Source: Pezicula radicicola
Taxonomy: Eukaryota; Ascomycota; Leotiomycetes; Helotiales; Dermateaceae
Assembly (NCBI GenBank): GCA_003008705.1
Contig: PDUO01000077.1
Location: 66,751 to 130,750, forward strand
DNA: 64,000 nt
Reading direction: 5' to 3'
Of this stretch, positions 47,991-59,791 are shown piece after piece; the first letter of the stretch is position 1; the number at the start of each line of letters is the position of its first letter. The notes under the pieces were generated by a model. That model made no database searches and was not told where the DNA came from. It saw only the letters and a program-made list of their open reading frames with translations. A program made the position numbers and the translations under genes.

Positions 47991-48704
47991 ATCATCCCAC
48001 TGGTTTAAATGTAAATGGTATTTTTTTGCTGTTGCCACACTATGAAAATTCATCCTCAGTATGAGTAGTAGGACAAATGGTCTAGAATCTTAAGATTTAC
48101 TACTATTTACAAGCATCGAAAAAGTTAGAATAGCGGGAATAACCTCCGTGGGATTTACTTCCCAAAGAAGAGTACCATGACGCTATTACTAATTTGACAA
48201 CGACAACTGACCTTCTAGGTTCTATCATATTATAAACTTGTTATAGGAGCAACCTACCTTGTCTAACCTACAGTAGTAACAATTTTTCAAATTAAAGCAT
48301 TGATTCTGTATTCTCTCGCCTTTCGCACCTATGCCAAAGGATAGATACTCAAGGATGCTACTCGATAGTGAATTCCAGCAGGATCAACTGTTAGAGGTCG
48401 TCGCTTCATAATACAATTTTAATTATCAATGACTACACGGGGAAAGGCATTTACAGCCCTCTAGATAAGTTTCATTCGCATCAATAGAAGCACAAACTAT
48501 AAAAGCGTGATATTGCAGAAGTTATCTCCGCACCGATAATTAACAAAAACAAAACATTACTATCGCAACGTTTATCCTTCCAAACTCCAACCCCACACAG
48601 AAAATTTTTATATGAACATCTTTCGAAATATCTCCGTAGGCTGTTCAAAGTCTCCAATCTTAGTAACAACTCCATCCTTAGACCACCCCACAATCCAGTC
48701 TATA

Positions 48705-49797
48705 CTAAGCATATCCCAATTTCCAAAACATCTCAATATTCTTCTCTGTATCCTCATCTACATACTCGGGTTGCTCTCGAAAAGTAAACTTCTCGCCATG
48801 AATCTCAGCAACGATGCCAGTTAAGTCAGGCTTTGTAACGAATTCTTCAACAGCGTTGACTACTGTTTGGACGGGTGTTATGATCATGTTGTCGAAGAGG
48901 GCTGAGTCTGGTGCTATATTTGTTTCTTTTCCATACAAGTAGATTAGTATATAAAACTCTCCTTACGCTTGGTTGTTTTTCTCCTGAAATTTCTGTGTGA
49001 CTTTGGAAGTGGTAGTGAGAGAGAGATGAAAGAAGACGTACTTATCACAGCTGGAGCAAGTCCATTGATCTGAATTCCTTCCGGCTGCAATGGTCTAGCT
49101 AATGACCGGACAGCACCGACAACCGCATGTTTCGACATGGCGTAAACGGGTGCTACGGGAAATGCGTAGATACCTGCATTAGAAGACGTACAGACGATCG
49201 AGCCTTTGTATGCCGAAGTTTTCTTGCGCATATAATGGATGGCTAATTTGATGGCTACAAATCCCAAAAGTCAGTACTTAATACTCGAAAAACTACCACA
49301 GAGATTGAAAGGAAATTTTGATACTGATGTTCAAAATGAATTCACTTACTATATAAAGTCCCCACAAGATTAACGTCTAAAGTAGACAAATTGGGTTTCT
49401 GCGGCTCATCTTTCTCGTCGGCACTAGTATCCAAAAAATTGCCCTTTTCCGAAATACCTGCGTTTGCAATGACAACATCTACACTTCCACACTCCTCCCA
49501 AACATCCTTAAAAACATTCTTCTGGACTTCCCAATCGGCGATATCGCATTGTTTGAATTGGATGTGTGATTTTGGATATTCTTGTTTTAGAGATGAAAGG
49601 ACTGAGGTTCCGGCTGTGTTTGAGACGTCGAGGATTATTACTTTGGAGTTTTGGTGGACAAAGTATTTGGTTAGGGCGAGGCCGATGCCGGATCCTCCGC
49701 CTTTTCTTCATGTGTTAGTATAAATTAGAATGGGAGTTAATAGATATATCGTACCTGTCACTATGACCGTCTTGCCAGCTAACACTGAAGGTGCCAT
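48705..49797 (-). CDS. short-chain dehydrogenase/reductase, 275 aa
   Basis: Four exons join in phase: 49755-49797, 49350-49700, 49042-49254 and 48705-48925. The 275-residue product is a classical SDR. TGGGSGIG binds NAD(P), the intron falling inside the motif. VIILDV, with Asp after the second strand, favours NAD over NADP. VIANAG stabilises the central sheet, and the catalytic set is CTSS with YAMSK. PEGIQINGLAPAVI follows the active site. The family resembles fungal 15-hydroxyprostaglandin-dehydrogenase-like SDRs, which oxidise secondary alcohols; the substrate is unknown. It diverges from a second SDR at 51184. Confidence 0.92.
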
Positions 49798-51183
49798 ATT
49801 TGTAAATCTCTGTAGCAAAGAAAAAAATAATATTCAAATCAAATTGATAAACAAAACAGTTCACAAGATTCACCAAAATCCCCTCTCGTTTCGTGGGGCT
49901 GGTGGTATACTAATATCACTCACCAACGCATCAAAAAATTAAAATAATAACCTCCGTTCAACGGCTGCAAGTAATCTTCAAACTTCAAACGCTACAGTAC
50001 AAAATCAAAGCCCAACGGCCCGAAAAAGCTACGAGTACAGTATAATTGAGTCAGGGACTGACCTAGCAAGGGAGGCGAGAAGCAGTACGGCAGGCGACGG
50101 CGATGATGGGATGCAAGGCCGTCGGCGATACTTTTAGTTCCCAGCGGAACGGTAGATCGCACAGGGACTTGTGATGCTGCACTGACTACTGTAGTGTAGT
50201 TAAACAACAAACTATAACCATACAGTAGCCGCAGGGCGGAAGTATCGTACAACGCAGCCTTTATAATTATATCCCTACACAAGGATACGGATATAATTGC
50301 CTCTTCCAGAGTCTCGGCGATAATTAGGCCTCTGTCGGAGGTACGGAGTAGGCCGATTTTAACTGGGTGCCGTACCCAATATAGACTTTTTCTTGAACCA
50401 GAGAAACTGCGTCTGGCTGTTTATGCTGTTTATGCCGTACCAAGCCCCACCTTTCAATAATTGACTCGGCAATCCCCCCCCCCAATGCCCCATGCCCCAT
50501 CTCCCGTTCTCCAAAAGCCAAAAGAGTTTGTCTCTTCGCAAAGCCCCGAAAGGCCCCACAATGATCTGCGATTGTCCATTTCAAGGAACAGAGCTACCCC
50601 GCGAGCCCGCAATTCTACGGGAATAAACGAATAAACCCCTCATTTGCTGACAAAGTGGCGGGATTCGGAGTCTTGGGATGTGCGCGTAAGTGTGTTACGA
50701 GTCAAGTAGCGCTGTACGCAGTAAGAAAAGATAAGACCATTGTACGGAGTAACGACGACTTGGTTGGTGCAGTGCAGTGCTTTCGTACCTTCATACCTCT
50801 GTAGAAAGTTTGGGGCTTGAGAGTAAGCTTCTTGTTTCTTGTTGTTGGCAGTTTTGTGTAAGGAAGCTTGAATATCACGAAAGAAAGTTAATGGGGACGG
50901 TAAGAAAAAGATGCTATATTTTTGGTATAGTACTGTACATACTTCGTGCGGGTCACCAGGTAGGTTCAAATGGTTTGCTAAGCGAGTATCTACAGCAGGG
51001 AACTATCCCTATAACGGATGTGGGACCCTGAATACATGATATTCGCGTCCTGGAAAGTTTTCCCATCCCGCAAGCAACACGATTTTCAATCCTATTGTAT
51101 CTTTCATAGCGCATTTCACGTGTCAACAATCAACGCCAATTCTATACATTACAGTACAGCAAGTCAAAAAGTACAAAGAAAAA
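49798..51183. other. shared upstream region of the two SDR genes
   Basis: No gene is evident over 1.39 kb. It contains a C9 run at about 50477-50485 and must hold both SDR promoters. Confidence 0.5.
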
Positions 51184-52266
51184 ATGACAGCAATCCCATT
51201 ACATGAATCAAGCTTAATAGCTCTAAAAGATAAAGTAGTCGTAATAACAGGTACCTTCCCAGTCTTCCCCCTCACGTCCCTAAAGCCATCAATCTAACAA
51301 ACTTCCCCAAACAGGTTCCGCGCGAGGGATAGGAGCAGCAACAGTCCGCCTCCTCCATCAACACGGCGCATTAGTAACGCATGGTGATTGGGACGCAGCA
51401 GGCGGTTCAGCTTTAGACTTAGCAATTTCATCAACGGAGGGAGATAAATCGGGACTTGGAAAAGTAGAATTCGTCCAAACAGACGTAACAGATTATGATT
51501 CTTTATTGCGCCTGTTTGATACGGCATATAATCGATATGGAAGGGTAGATATAGCGATTTCTAATGCGGGGGTTGTAGAGATGGGAGGGTGGTTTGGTGA
51601 GGGAATTGATTTGGAGAGTGTTAGGACAGTGAGTTCTTAGCGTCCATTTCAATCCCAGCATTAAATTCAATTCCATTAAAAAGAAAGAAGAAATACTAAC
51701 AAATTCCAAAAAAATAGAAACCGACAACTAAAACCCTAGATGTAAACCTAACAGGCGTCCTCTACTTCTCGCATATAGCAGCCGTTTATCTAAAGCAAAA
51801 CACACCGAACCCAGCACCCCCTAAATCCCTCCTCCTAATCTCCTCAATAGCAGGTATAACCCCCTCCCCAGGCCTCTTCGCCTACGGCGCCTCAAAACAC
51901 GGCGTAATAGGACTTCTACGCTCTTTACGCGATTACCTACCCAAATCGCATAATATACGAGTAAATGCCATTTGTCCTTGGATGACAGATACGTACATGA
52001 CTTTGGGGATCAGGGACAATTGGATAAAGGAGGGGTTGCCTGTTAATAGAGCGGAAGATGTTGCGAGGATGATTGTTGAGGTTGTTGTTGATGGAGAGGG
52101 GGTTGTGGGGAATGGGAAGGCGGTGTTGGTTGAGGGGGGGAGGGGATGGGATGTTGAGGAGGGTATTGATGCGAATATTGGGAGGTGGATGGGGGAGGAG
52201 TTGTCGAGGACTTTTGAGAGGGGTCAGGAGTTGTTGGGGGATGGGAGGGATTGGGATAAACGGTGA
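51184..52266 (+). CDS. short-chain dehydrogenase/reductase, 309 aa
   Basis: Three exons join in phase: 51184-51250, 51315-51628 and 51718-52266. The Rossmann motif TGSARGIG is split by the first intron at the same place as in the divergent SDR, supporting common descent. HGDWD follows the second strand. ISNAG, the catalytic LISS and YGASK, and NIRVNAICPWMTDTYM complete the family pattern. The C-terminal tail is longer than in the neighbour and acidic. It is probably cytosolic and NAD(P)-dependent; the substrate is unknown. Confidence 0.92.
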
Positions 52267-52332
52267 TTTTGCGAGTATGTATGTATGTATGAACTTAGTG
52301 TGATGAGATACTATTATGAGATATAGATGTAG

Positions 52333-54779
52333 CTAATTCTCGATACCAGGTTCCCTCAATAAACTCCTTAAATGCGTCAAGGTATCTTCGCAATTAACTT
52401 CCATTCCCATGATTATATCCAGACTGCTCTTGTTGTTGATTAATAGTTGTGTTACTAGCCAGTAATTATATGCGTTTTTGAAGAATCCAAGTCTCGCCCA
52501 GGTATGTGGTGAGATCTTGCTACGCACGATGTTCCATAGGTTACGCCAGCGGATGAGGGCGCTTTTTGTTTGGGTTGTGTTTAGTTCGAAGGAGGAGGTT
52601 GTTGTGGAACGGGATAGTGAGGATGAGAATAATGTGAGGTGGACTTGGGTGTAAACATAAAGGACTAGATGGATAGTTAGCGAGTTTGACTTAGTGGGAG
52701 TGTAAAAGAACGTACGATGGATTAATATGAACATATCCAGTACGTTGAGGCCTAGCGGATTGTTTTTTCCATTGGTTAGATCGTTTTTAACATGCCTCGC
52801 TGACTTGGTCTTCCCAAAAAGACTTTGGAATGCTTCTAGTAATCCTAGCCCTCGAGTTGGATGGAAATCCGTCTCCGAAAATGGATGAGGTGACGCGAAG
52901 ATATCTTCATCACATGGAAGATCAAATTGCATCTCAGATAATGCGAGGCGGCATGGGAAATTGGCGAAGAATGAGAATGCACAATCAATGAGTGTCATGA
53001 TATTTATTGTCCTTTAAAGCTTGTTTAGTTTTAGGCTTACAATAAATACCCCTTGGAATCGTTACCTACCTTATTCTCATTTCTTTCTGGACCCATGAAT
53101 ATTCGTTGATACTATCTTGAAGCTCATGCTTTTCCTTAGTGAGGCCAAGCTTCCTTGCCAGCTATAATTATGTTAGTCTAAAAAAGCCAAGAATCAAAGT
53201 TATTCTATTAGGTTACCTTCACAACAACACCAAATCTCATCTCCATAGCTCGTTTTCGGGCTAATCTATTGCCACCCCAAAACTGTGCACATATCATCAA
53301 GTATGCACCTTGCAAATGTGAAAAGGCAAGATGACTAAGTCCAGTCATGGACGAATCATCCGAATTGCCCATTCTCAGCATATGGCGAATTTCAGAATCT
53401 CCCGTTAGATCCTCTATAGAATAGATATAAAGTTCCGAGATATCCAAGAGAGCCTTTGCTGCGCATGCTTCTCTTTCAATTTGGGAGTACATTGCACCCA
53501 GTAACGTGACAGAAATGAGTAAAGGGATTGTTGCTGTGTCGATACAAAAAGATGGCTGATGAAGAATTGGACAGTGACGATGCCATGTTTCAAAGTACAG
53601 CTTCACTAGCCTTTCGATCCTTGATGGGAGAAATAGAAAGCTAAGGCTATCCGAGATATCTGTCAATTCTTTGGAATGTAATTGCATTGCATAAGCTTTG
53701 TCCAAAATTGCTTGCATCATAGTTCCTGACTGGACAGTGGCCGGTTCCCACTCCAATGGTGTGGTGATTGAGAGGTCTGGCATGGAATCAAAAGTAACAA
53801 ACGTAGGGTCCATAAACAAAGATGCGAATATGTCATCAGATTGGCTTTGTATGTTGTTGAAAGGGCCGTTGAGAAATCGAAGGAGGTTCTCATCATCAAA
53901 AACAGATAAATCGATCGAGTCCTCTTCAAAAGGGTCGGAGAAATTGCTCCCGTTGTCACTTCCATTTCTAAAATGACTTAGGTTGATGGACTCGCTATCC
54001 TGTGTGCTGAAATCGCTACACTCAAGAGTATTCCGACGTTCGCTATTAGGTGGAAAGCTGAAGGATTCCATAAAACTAGCTGTTCCTTGGTTTAGCAGGA
54101 ATTTGATCGAACCAATATCGGATGATTGAGTATTATCAATGACAGGTCTTGGCACTGCTTTTGGCTTTGGTCAGGTAAATGCACAATGACTGTGGGGATG
54201 CACTGACCCTCATCCCTCTTCACTGCTATATTTTGTTGCTGTAACCGCGAGTACCTGCACTCAATTCTCTTCGCTCGACATGTTCTACATGGGTTGTTTC
54301 CATCACAACCGAGCTTCACCGAGGTACACTGCTTGATGTTAGTGACGGTTCCAAAATTGAAATCATGATACTTTCTGAATCGCAGGCATGCGGACGTCTC
54401 CCTCTTCGGCCGCCATCGGGAATCTCTCGAAGACCTCGCTCAGGACATGCTGGATAGTGCTCCCTTAGATTGTCACTGCGGGGTACTGATTAAAACCCAT
54501 TTCTTCTACTTTTGAGAGCTCTTTACCTGCGGGTAAACGAATCTTTGCAGAAAATACAAGAATATGGTTTGATGCCGGAGTCTATGGATTCAGATTCAGC
54601 TCGAGTACGATATCTATGAGGAAACGGAGTTACATACGACGCAATTGGTGTCGTTTGAGATGGTCTGTCCTGGAGAAGGTCTTGTCACAAACAGAGCACT
54701 TGACTGTCTTGAATGTTCCTCCGCCCTCCACCTTTGTGGGCACTTTGGGAGAGCAGTTTGTCAAGTAGGTATTCGTCAT
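52333..54779 (-). CDS. C2H2 + Zn2Cys6 transcription factor with MHR domain
   Basis: The 3' part reads cleanly: 54208-54331, 53217-54157, 53070-53161 and 52333-53011, all in phase. The 5' part has a C2H2 finger from ATG 54779 (CSVCDKTFSRTDHLKRHQ) and a second finger in separate exons (YSCIFCKDSFTR, then DNLREHYPAC). It ends GRRGRRPHACD. The Zn2Cys6 cluster should follow as CxxC, and downstream CTSVKLGCDGNNPCRTCRAKRIEC is present. I found no GT donor that joins the two halves in frame between about 54332 and 54385. The regulatory domain shows LVKLYFETWHRHCPILHQPSF and LDCAF-type helices. C2H2-Zn2Cys6 factors are common near fungal metabolic genes, and this one starts 67 bp past the second SDR stop. 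Confidence 0.78.
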
Positions 54780-54834
54780 ATTGCTACGGGCCCATGGGAA
54801 ATGTCTGAGTAAGTCAGATAGCGTGAATGTGAGT

Positions 54835-54853
54835 GATGATGATGATGATGATG
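54835..54853 (+). repeat. (GAT)6 microsatellite
   Basis: Six GAT units lie about 55 bp upstream of the C2H2-Zn2Cys6 gene start, inside its probable promoter or leader. Confidence 0.8.
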
Positions 54854-55176
54854 AGTATATTGCTCTTTCTTACCGTACTGACTAGGTGGTATACATGTCA
54901 GTCAGTAGTTTTGAAACTGGAAAAAAGGAAGGGCGAAAGGGTACTAGAGAAGGCGGATGATGCAGTATCTGGGGAAATGGCGGGGGTGGGGTCGGCGCTC
55001 CAATGGCAACCCCCTGAACAAATCCGGGACCCCACTTACCGCTCTGTTTGTAATATTAATCATCTCTTACCGTATTTAGGGGGTCGAGGTCCCGCGGCAA
55101 ATGCCTGAAGATAGCGAAGACATTTGCCGTCTGAGCCCAAGTCAGCTGCTTTCGCGTTAAGGGCCTTCCCAAGCGC

Positions 55177-55217
55177 TCAATTCAACTCAACTCAACTCAA
55201 CTCAACTCAATTCAACT
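55177..55217 (+). repeat. (TCAAC)n microsatellite
   Basis: About eight units of TCAAY in a row, mostly TCAAC with TTCAA variants at both ends. Confidence 0.8.
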
Positions 55218-58200
55218 ACTTATCGTCACTTCTTGTTACTATTGATATGTTACGCAAATGCAATGCCGAGGTACCAGGATTGTAAAGCCGCTTAAAAGTC
55301 TGGGCAACCAAAAGGAAAGCGAAACAAAATAGAGTCGCTATTCGAAATCAAAAACATCTGACCAAGCTGGGCCGTATGACTGCCTTGAGCCATCTGTAAA
55401 CGGGATCACAGCTTGCTCTTTTGTCATGGGTAAGCCAGCAAGCCCAGTGAGGAAGGAAGGGGGTGAACACCCTAGTGTTAAGGTACCTTTCTCTATAGGT
55501 TCAGTTCCAAGATCATTGGTTAGAGGAATTACTGTACTACAACATCATGGGCGATGGGACCACGTTGTGACACAGTTTGCATTGGAGATGCAATAATATG
55601 CTGATGAGGTAGAAGGAATATTTGCTGCTTTTCCATTAATACTTTGACACTACTTCTCATGCTAAGCTCGCGCCTCGGCGTATTCTGTATCGCGAGTTTT
55701 GCTGATTCTAAGATCATCTGCCTCAACGCCCATTCAACAACATATGCTATTTCTGGGTACGGCAGTATACACTCTCAGGATCTTAGTCTTGGCTTGCGAG
55801 GCATAACCTCTCCCTTCTTATGGTGAAGCTAGATCTATTGGATCGCGGCTGGCATCCTCATGTGTACCGGTCTGCCAGTACAATGCAAAACTCTACGATA
55901 TACACCCCCTTCAACAGTCCATAGCGGGACCATTGGCCTGTGTGCTGCTTGTAGCCCTTCATGATGAAGCCCTGTTGAGGAGTTATGGAACGAGCCAATC
56001 ATTGCTGGACTACGTATGGAGTATTCTGAACCCTCTATTAGCTATTTTGCTGATTGTATCTTGGGGCCAATAATGGCGTGCTGTTTCTGAAACAATCTCT
56101 GCATATCCTTCTACACCACCTCTATTACCTATGTTCTACTTTCCATGCCTCCTTCTGTCCGATCTCAACGATTACCGGCAGGCCGCCTTCCATAACCTCG
56201 ATCGACGAACCCTCGAACTTATACCAACCTTGGGTGTTTTGAATTGGACCCATTGGGATAGGGAGATGTTTTCTCCGGGGCTCCAGGATACATAGCAACG
56301 GGCTGCGGCGGTTATCTCCTTGTCGACCCCTTGCCTCACATATCTTGCATGAGGGAACGGCACGCATGTTGAAGCAATAATTGAAGCACCATCACGGCGA
56401 CCACGATTTCCCAGCCGACCTTCAACTCCAGTGATGAATTTCTTACAGATATTGTTTGCGAGCAAGAGCATTACAAAGGTACATATTCACACATAACAGG
56501 ACATCTCCCGGCCGAGGTATTATCACGAAGCACTGTAATAACAAGGATGCTGGGCCTCGAGAAAACAACACCCGTTGGAGGTATAAAGAGCCAGATAAGG
56601 TTCCAGGAAATTTGTGCTGCACCCCTCACATTAGCTCTCTGTCGTACGAGACGTAATATAGGTACTGTATAAGATCAACTTATTTTTAGCGTATCCAAAC
56701 TGTCGGGATCCTTTTATCTACAATCGCTTCTCATCGAAGACGAAGAATCATCAAAATCTTGTAAGGCGTCGGCTAGATACTAACGGCCCATTCCGAGGAT
56801 GGCTAGTGCTATCGCCAATTATAGTACCGGTTCTACCTCCGTATATCTACTCTCGCATGCCATGATAGGTTGTATGATTTGGGTCTCGATGTCTGGGGAA
56901 GTTCTCGGTCGAATTGGTAGGTGCTCATCTTCTAGTACATCAAGGAAGCTACCTTTTTTTGCTCGGCCAGTGTCGGTGTGGAAGGCCTCTACTGGAGGCA
57001 GCTTGTATCCATGTTTCAACTTGCCCTCGGGGTGTGAAGCTGTTTATCTATGGCTACATTTGCTTGCATCCTATTTCCAAAGGAGCTTGGGCGTTGCAAC
57101 ACAGCATTCTAGAAGGCACTGTGCCAGCAACAACTAGCGATGAGACGAGCTCTAAGGTTTGTTCCTTTCTCAATTGGGTTGAAAATACAACTAGTTTTCT
57201 ACCAGGTTTTACCTTCTTCGGACCGACTGTTTACAGGCATTGTCCAATAGTCTCCGACACTAGCGAAGTTGCCAGACAATCCAACTCCCAAGCGAGTGTT
57301 CTATGTCTTCCAAGCTTATGCTACTATATCATGTTTTAGGATTCTCTGAGAATTATCACCCATATCTTGAGACGACATAAATGCCATTATTTCGCAAGTG
57401 AACTTTTTCTACATCCTCTTTGATAAGGGTTGCAATTCGTAATAAGTATTACCAAGATCTGAAGTTGGACCCTGACTAAATAAAAGCTTATTTCCACTTA
57501 GCAGTGTTTGATAAGCTCCTTCTGCCTTGGACTGGATCTGTAAGGAACAACTTTCTCCCCGATCTGCCCGTTCGCTTAGGCACAACTCGGCGACCAACTT
57601 CCCAACTTGGAAGAGAACCTGCATTTTTTAAGTACCGACGTACTCCTTATGCAGGCAACGAAACTCGTGAAAACACACGGCAGAGTTTTCGGTAAGATAT
57701 CCAGATATTATCTCGTACTTGAGTTGGTGGTGGTTGTGGTGGTTGTAGGTATTATTCTGTGCCAATGGCCAAAGTATATACGCCTCATCAGATATCTTCA
57801 GCAACTACCTATCTAAGCGCTTGATATTGTTTTCACAACGATATCTGCACGTTTTGTGGTAAGGCGGATCTACTTCTTATCTTTACAATGATCTCCACTA
57901 CAATAATCTCTTATGTTCAGCCGTTCTCAATCGTTGTCGACGCGATGACCCGCAACTACAACCCGCACAGACGAATTACCAGCTCCCTGGTGGAACACCA
58001 GGGGCCATTCATGAAGCTAGCTAAAATTGAGTTTCCCCAACCCCCAACATCCAAGCCGTTGCACTTTTTGTGTGGAATATCTTATCTGTATCCATGTAGA
58101 GGTGTACCAGGCTCATGAAACCTTTGGCGCTCTTGCCGCGACTCTTGATACTCTCGTCTCTTCTTCTAGATGGTTTCTGGGAGACTGATGTCGGAACTTG

Positions 58201-58396
58201 GCGGGAAGAACATTTAACATTGGATACACGGTCCCTCTGTGCTCAATACTTCTCGCTCGCATAGACAAATCTAAATTTCCTGCGCGAGTAGGATGCCAAG
58301 TTCACCCAGTAGACTTTGACAGTCTTACGCGTCATTTGAAGTATATGAACCTCTCAACTTCATCTTTCGTCCTTGCATTCACTATTATCAAATGCC

Positions 58397-59791
58397 ATGG
58401 GTGACTTTGACGAGGCCTTCCAGAACCAATTAGCACGTCTATCATGGACTCTCTACGGCTTTGGGATGTTCTTGATCATCGCTCGAACGTATGATGCCTT
58501 CCCTCTTATAGAATTAGCGGTGCTAACTTAAGTCAGCTATGCTCGAATTCATAGACTCGGTGTAAAAGGATTACAGCCCGATGATTATTTGATGCTGGTT
58601 GCAGCTGTCTGTATTCCATGACATTGAATTTCGTTGGATCACTTCTGACATTTGTAGTGTTTTTACACCATCCTCATTGTGTGCTTGAATGTAATTGCGA
58701 CTGGTGGAGGAAGCAACCTTTTTGCTCCTGAACACTTTGCCACATTTACTCCTGAGGATATTAAAGAACGTATTCACGGGTCCAAAATTGTCATTGTATC
58801 AGAGCAGGTACGTGCGTCCTTTCACATTGGAAACCATGACTTGTCCACAGAGTAATCTGCCTGCGAGGGTGCATGAAGTTCAATCCAGCTGACTGTCTGA
58901 CCCGGCACACAGGCAATGTTGAATGTCATCTACACCATTAAATCATGCATGCTAATAATGTACACGCGCTTGACACTTGGCCACCAAATTCAACGCTTGG
59001 TTAGATACCTTTGCATCTATGTAGCAATCGGCTGGGTAGCAACAGAAATTACCTTCTTCACGGCATGCCGTCCTTTCAGCGGATATTGGGCCATGCCACC
59101 CCCAGAATCACAATGCAGTACACTACAACACTACGCCATTGTGCAAGCCTGCTTCAACATCTCATCCGACACGCTAATGCTCTTCATTCCACTTCCTCTT
59201 GTCACACGGCTGGCCGTACCGTGGAAACAAAAGCTGGTACTAATCGTAATATTCTCACTGGGCCTCTTTGTCATCCTTGCCGCGATTTTGACCAAGGTTT
59301 TCAATTTGAGTAATATCTTTGATCCGAGTTACATGCTATGGTACACAAGGGAGAGTTCAGTGGCTGTATATGTGTCAAATCTACCTATGATCTGGCCACT
59401 ACTACGAGAATGGTTCCCATTCCTCAGAAATCTCAGTCCGGCCCAGAAGACGTCGACTTCAAGAGTCGAATACGGTTTGTCGAATATGTCGCGATCAAAA
59501 GGAACAATACCAGCACGACCAAAGAGCTTAACTATGCAAACACGTGGTTTCTCCGAGTCTAAAGTGGGCATTACAACTACTATTATTGCTCAAGACGGTG
59601 GACGTAGTTCTGAAGATCCAAATCAGAGTGGGGATGATTTGGATGTTAACCAAAAGACGCAGTGTTGGGACGAGGAGAGTACGGTTGGGCCGTTGGAAAG
59701 TGCTGGGCCTGAAGGTTGGAGGAGACCGAGTGTTAATGCTATACATACCGTCACAACGGTACATGTTCAGGCAGAGCAGGCTATGGATTGA
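58397..59791 (+). CDS. PTH11-like seven-transmembrane receptor (fungal rhodopsin-like domain), 396 aa
   Basis: Four exons join in phase: 58397-58488, 58537-58606, 58658-58807 and 58913-59791. Seven hydrophobic segments are visible, starting LSWTLYGFGMFLIIARTYARI, YLMLVAACFYTILIVCLNVIATGGGSN, MLNVIYTIKSCMLIMYTRL and IYVAIGWVATEITFFTACRPFSGYW. The family signatures are GLQPDDYLML, FTACRPFSGYWA and CSTLQHYAIVQACFNISSDTLMLFIPLPL. There is no CFEM domain, so it belongs to the plain class. The 110-residue tail is hydrophilic and Ser/Thr-rich. PTH11 in Magnaporthe senses surface cues, but most relatives are uncharacterised. The ATG context (GCCATGG) is strong. Confidence 0.9.

Larger units (their letters stand above)
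47368..48704. other. gene-free region downstream of the SET pseudogene
   Basis: No gene is evident. It contains the right-hand repeat and a small inverted repeat, both listed. Confidence 0.5.
54780..58396. other. 3.6-kb region without an intact gene
   Basis: Short frames on both strands switch too often to be exons. Minus-strand pieces at 56125-56471 (with WYKFEGSSIEVMEGG) and 56819-57019 (with RPRTSPDIETQIIQPIMAC) have a protein-like texture and may be relics of one or more genes I cannot name. Confidence 0.45.
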
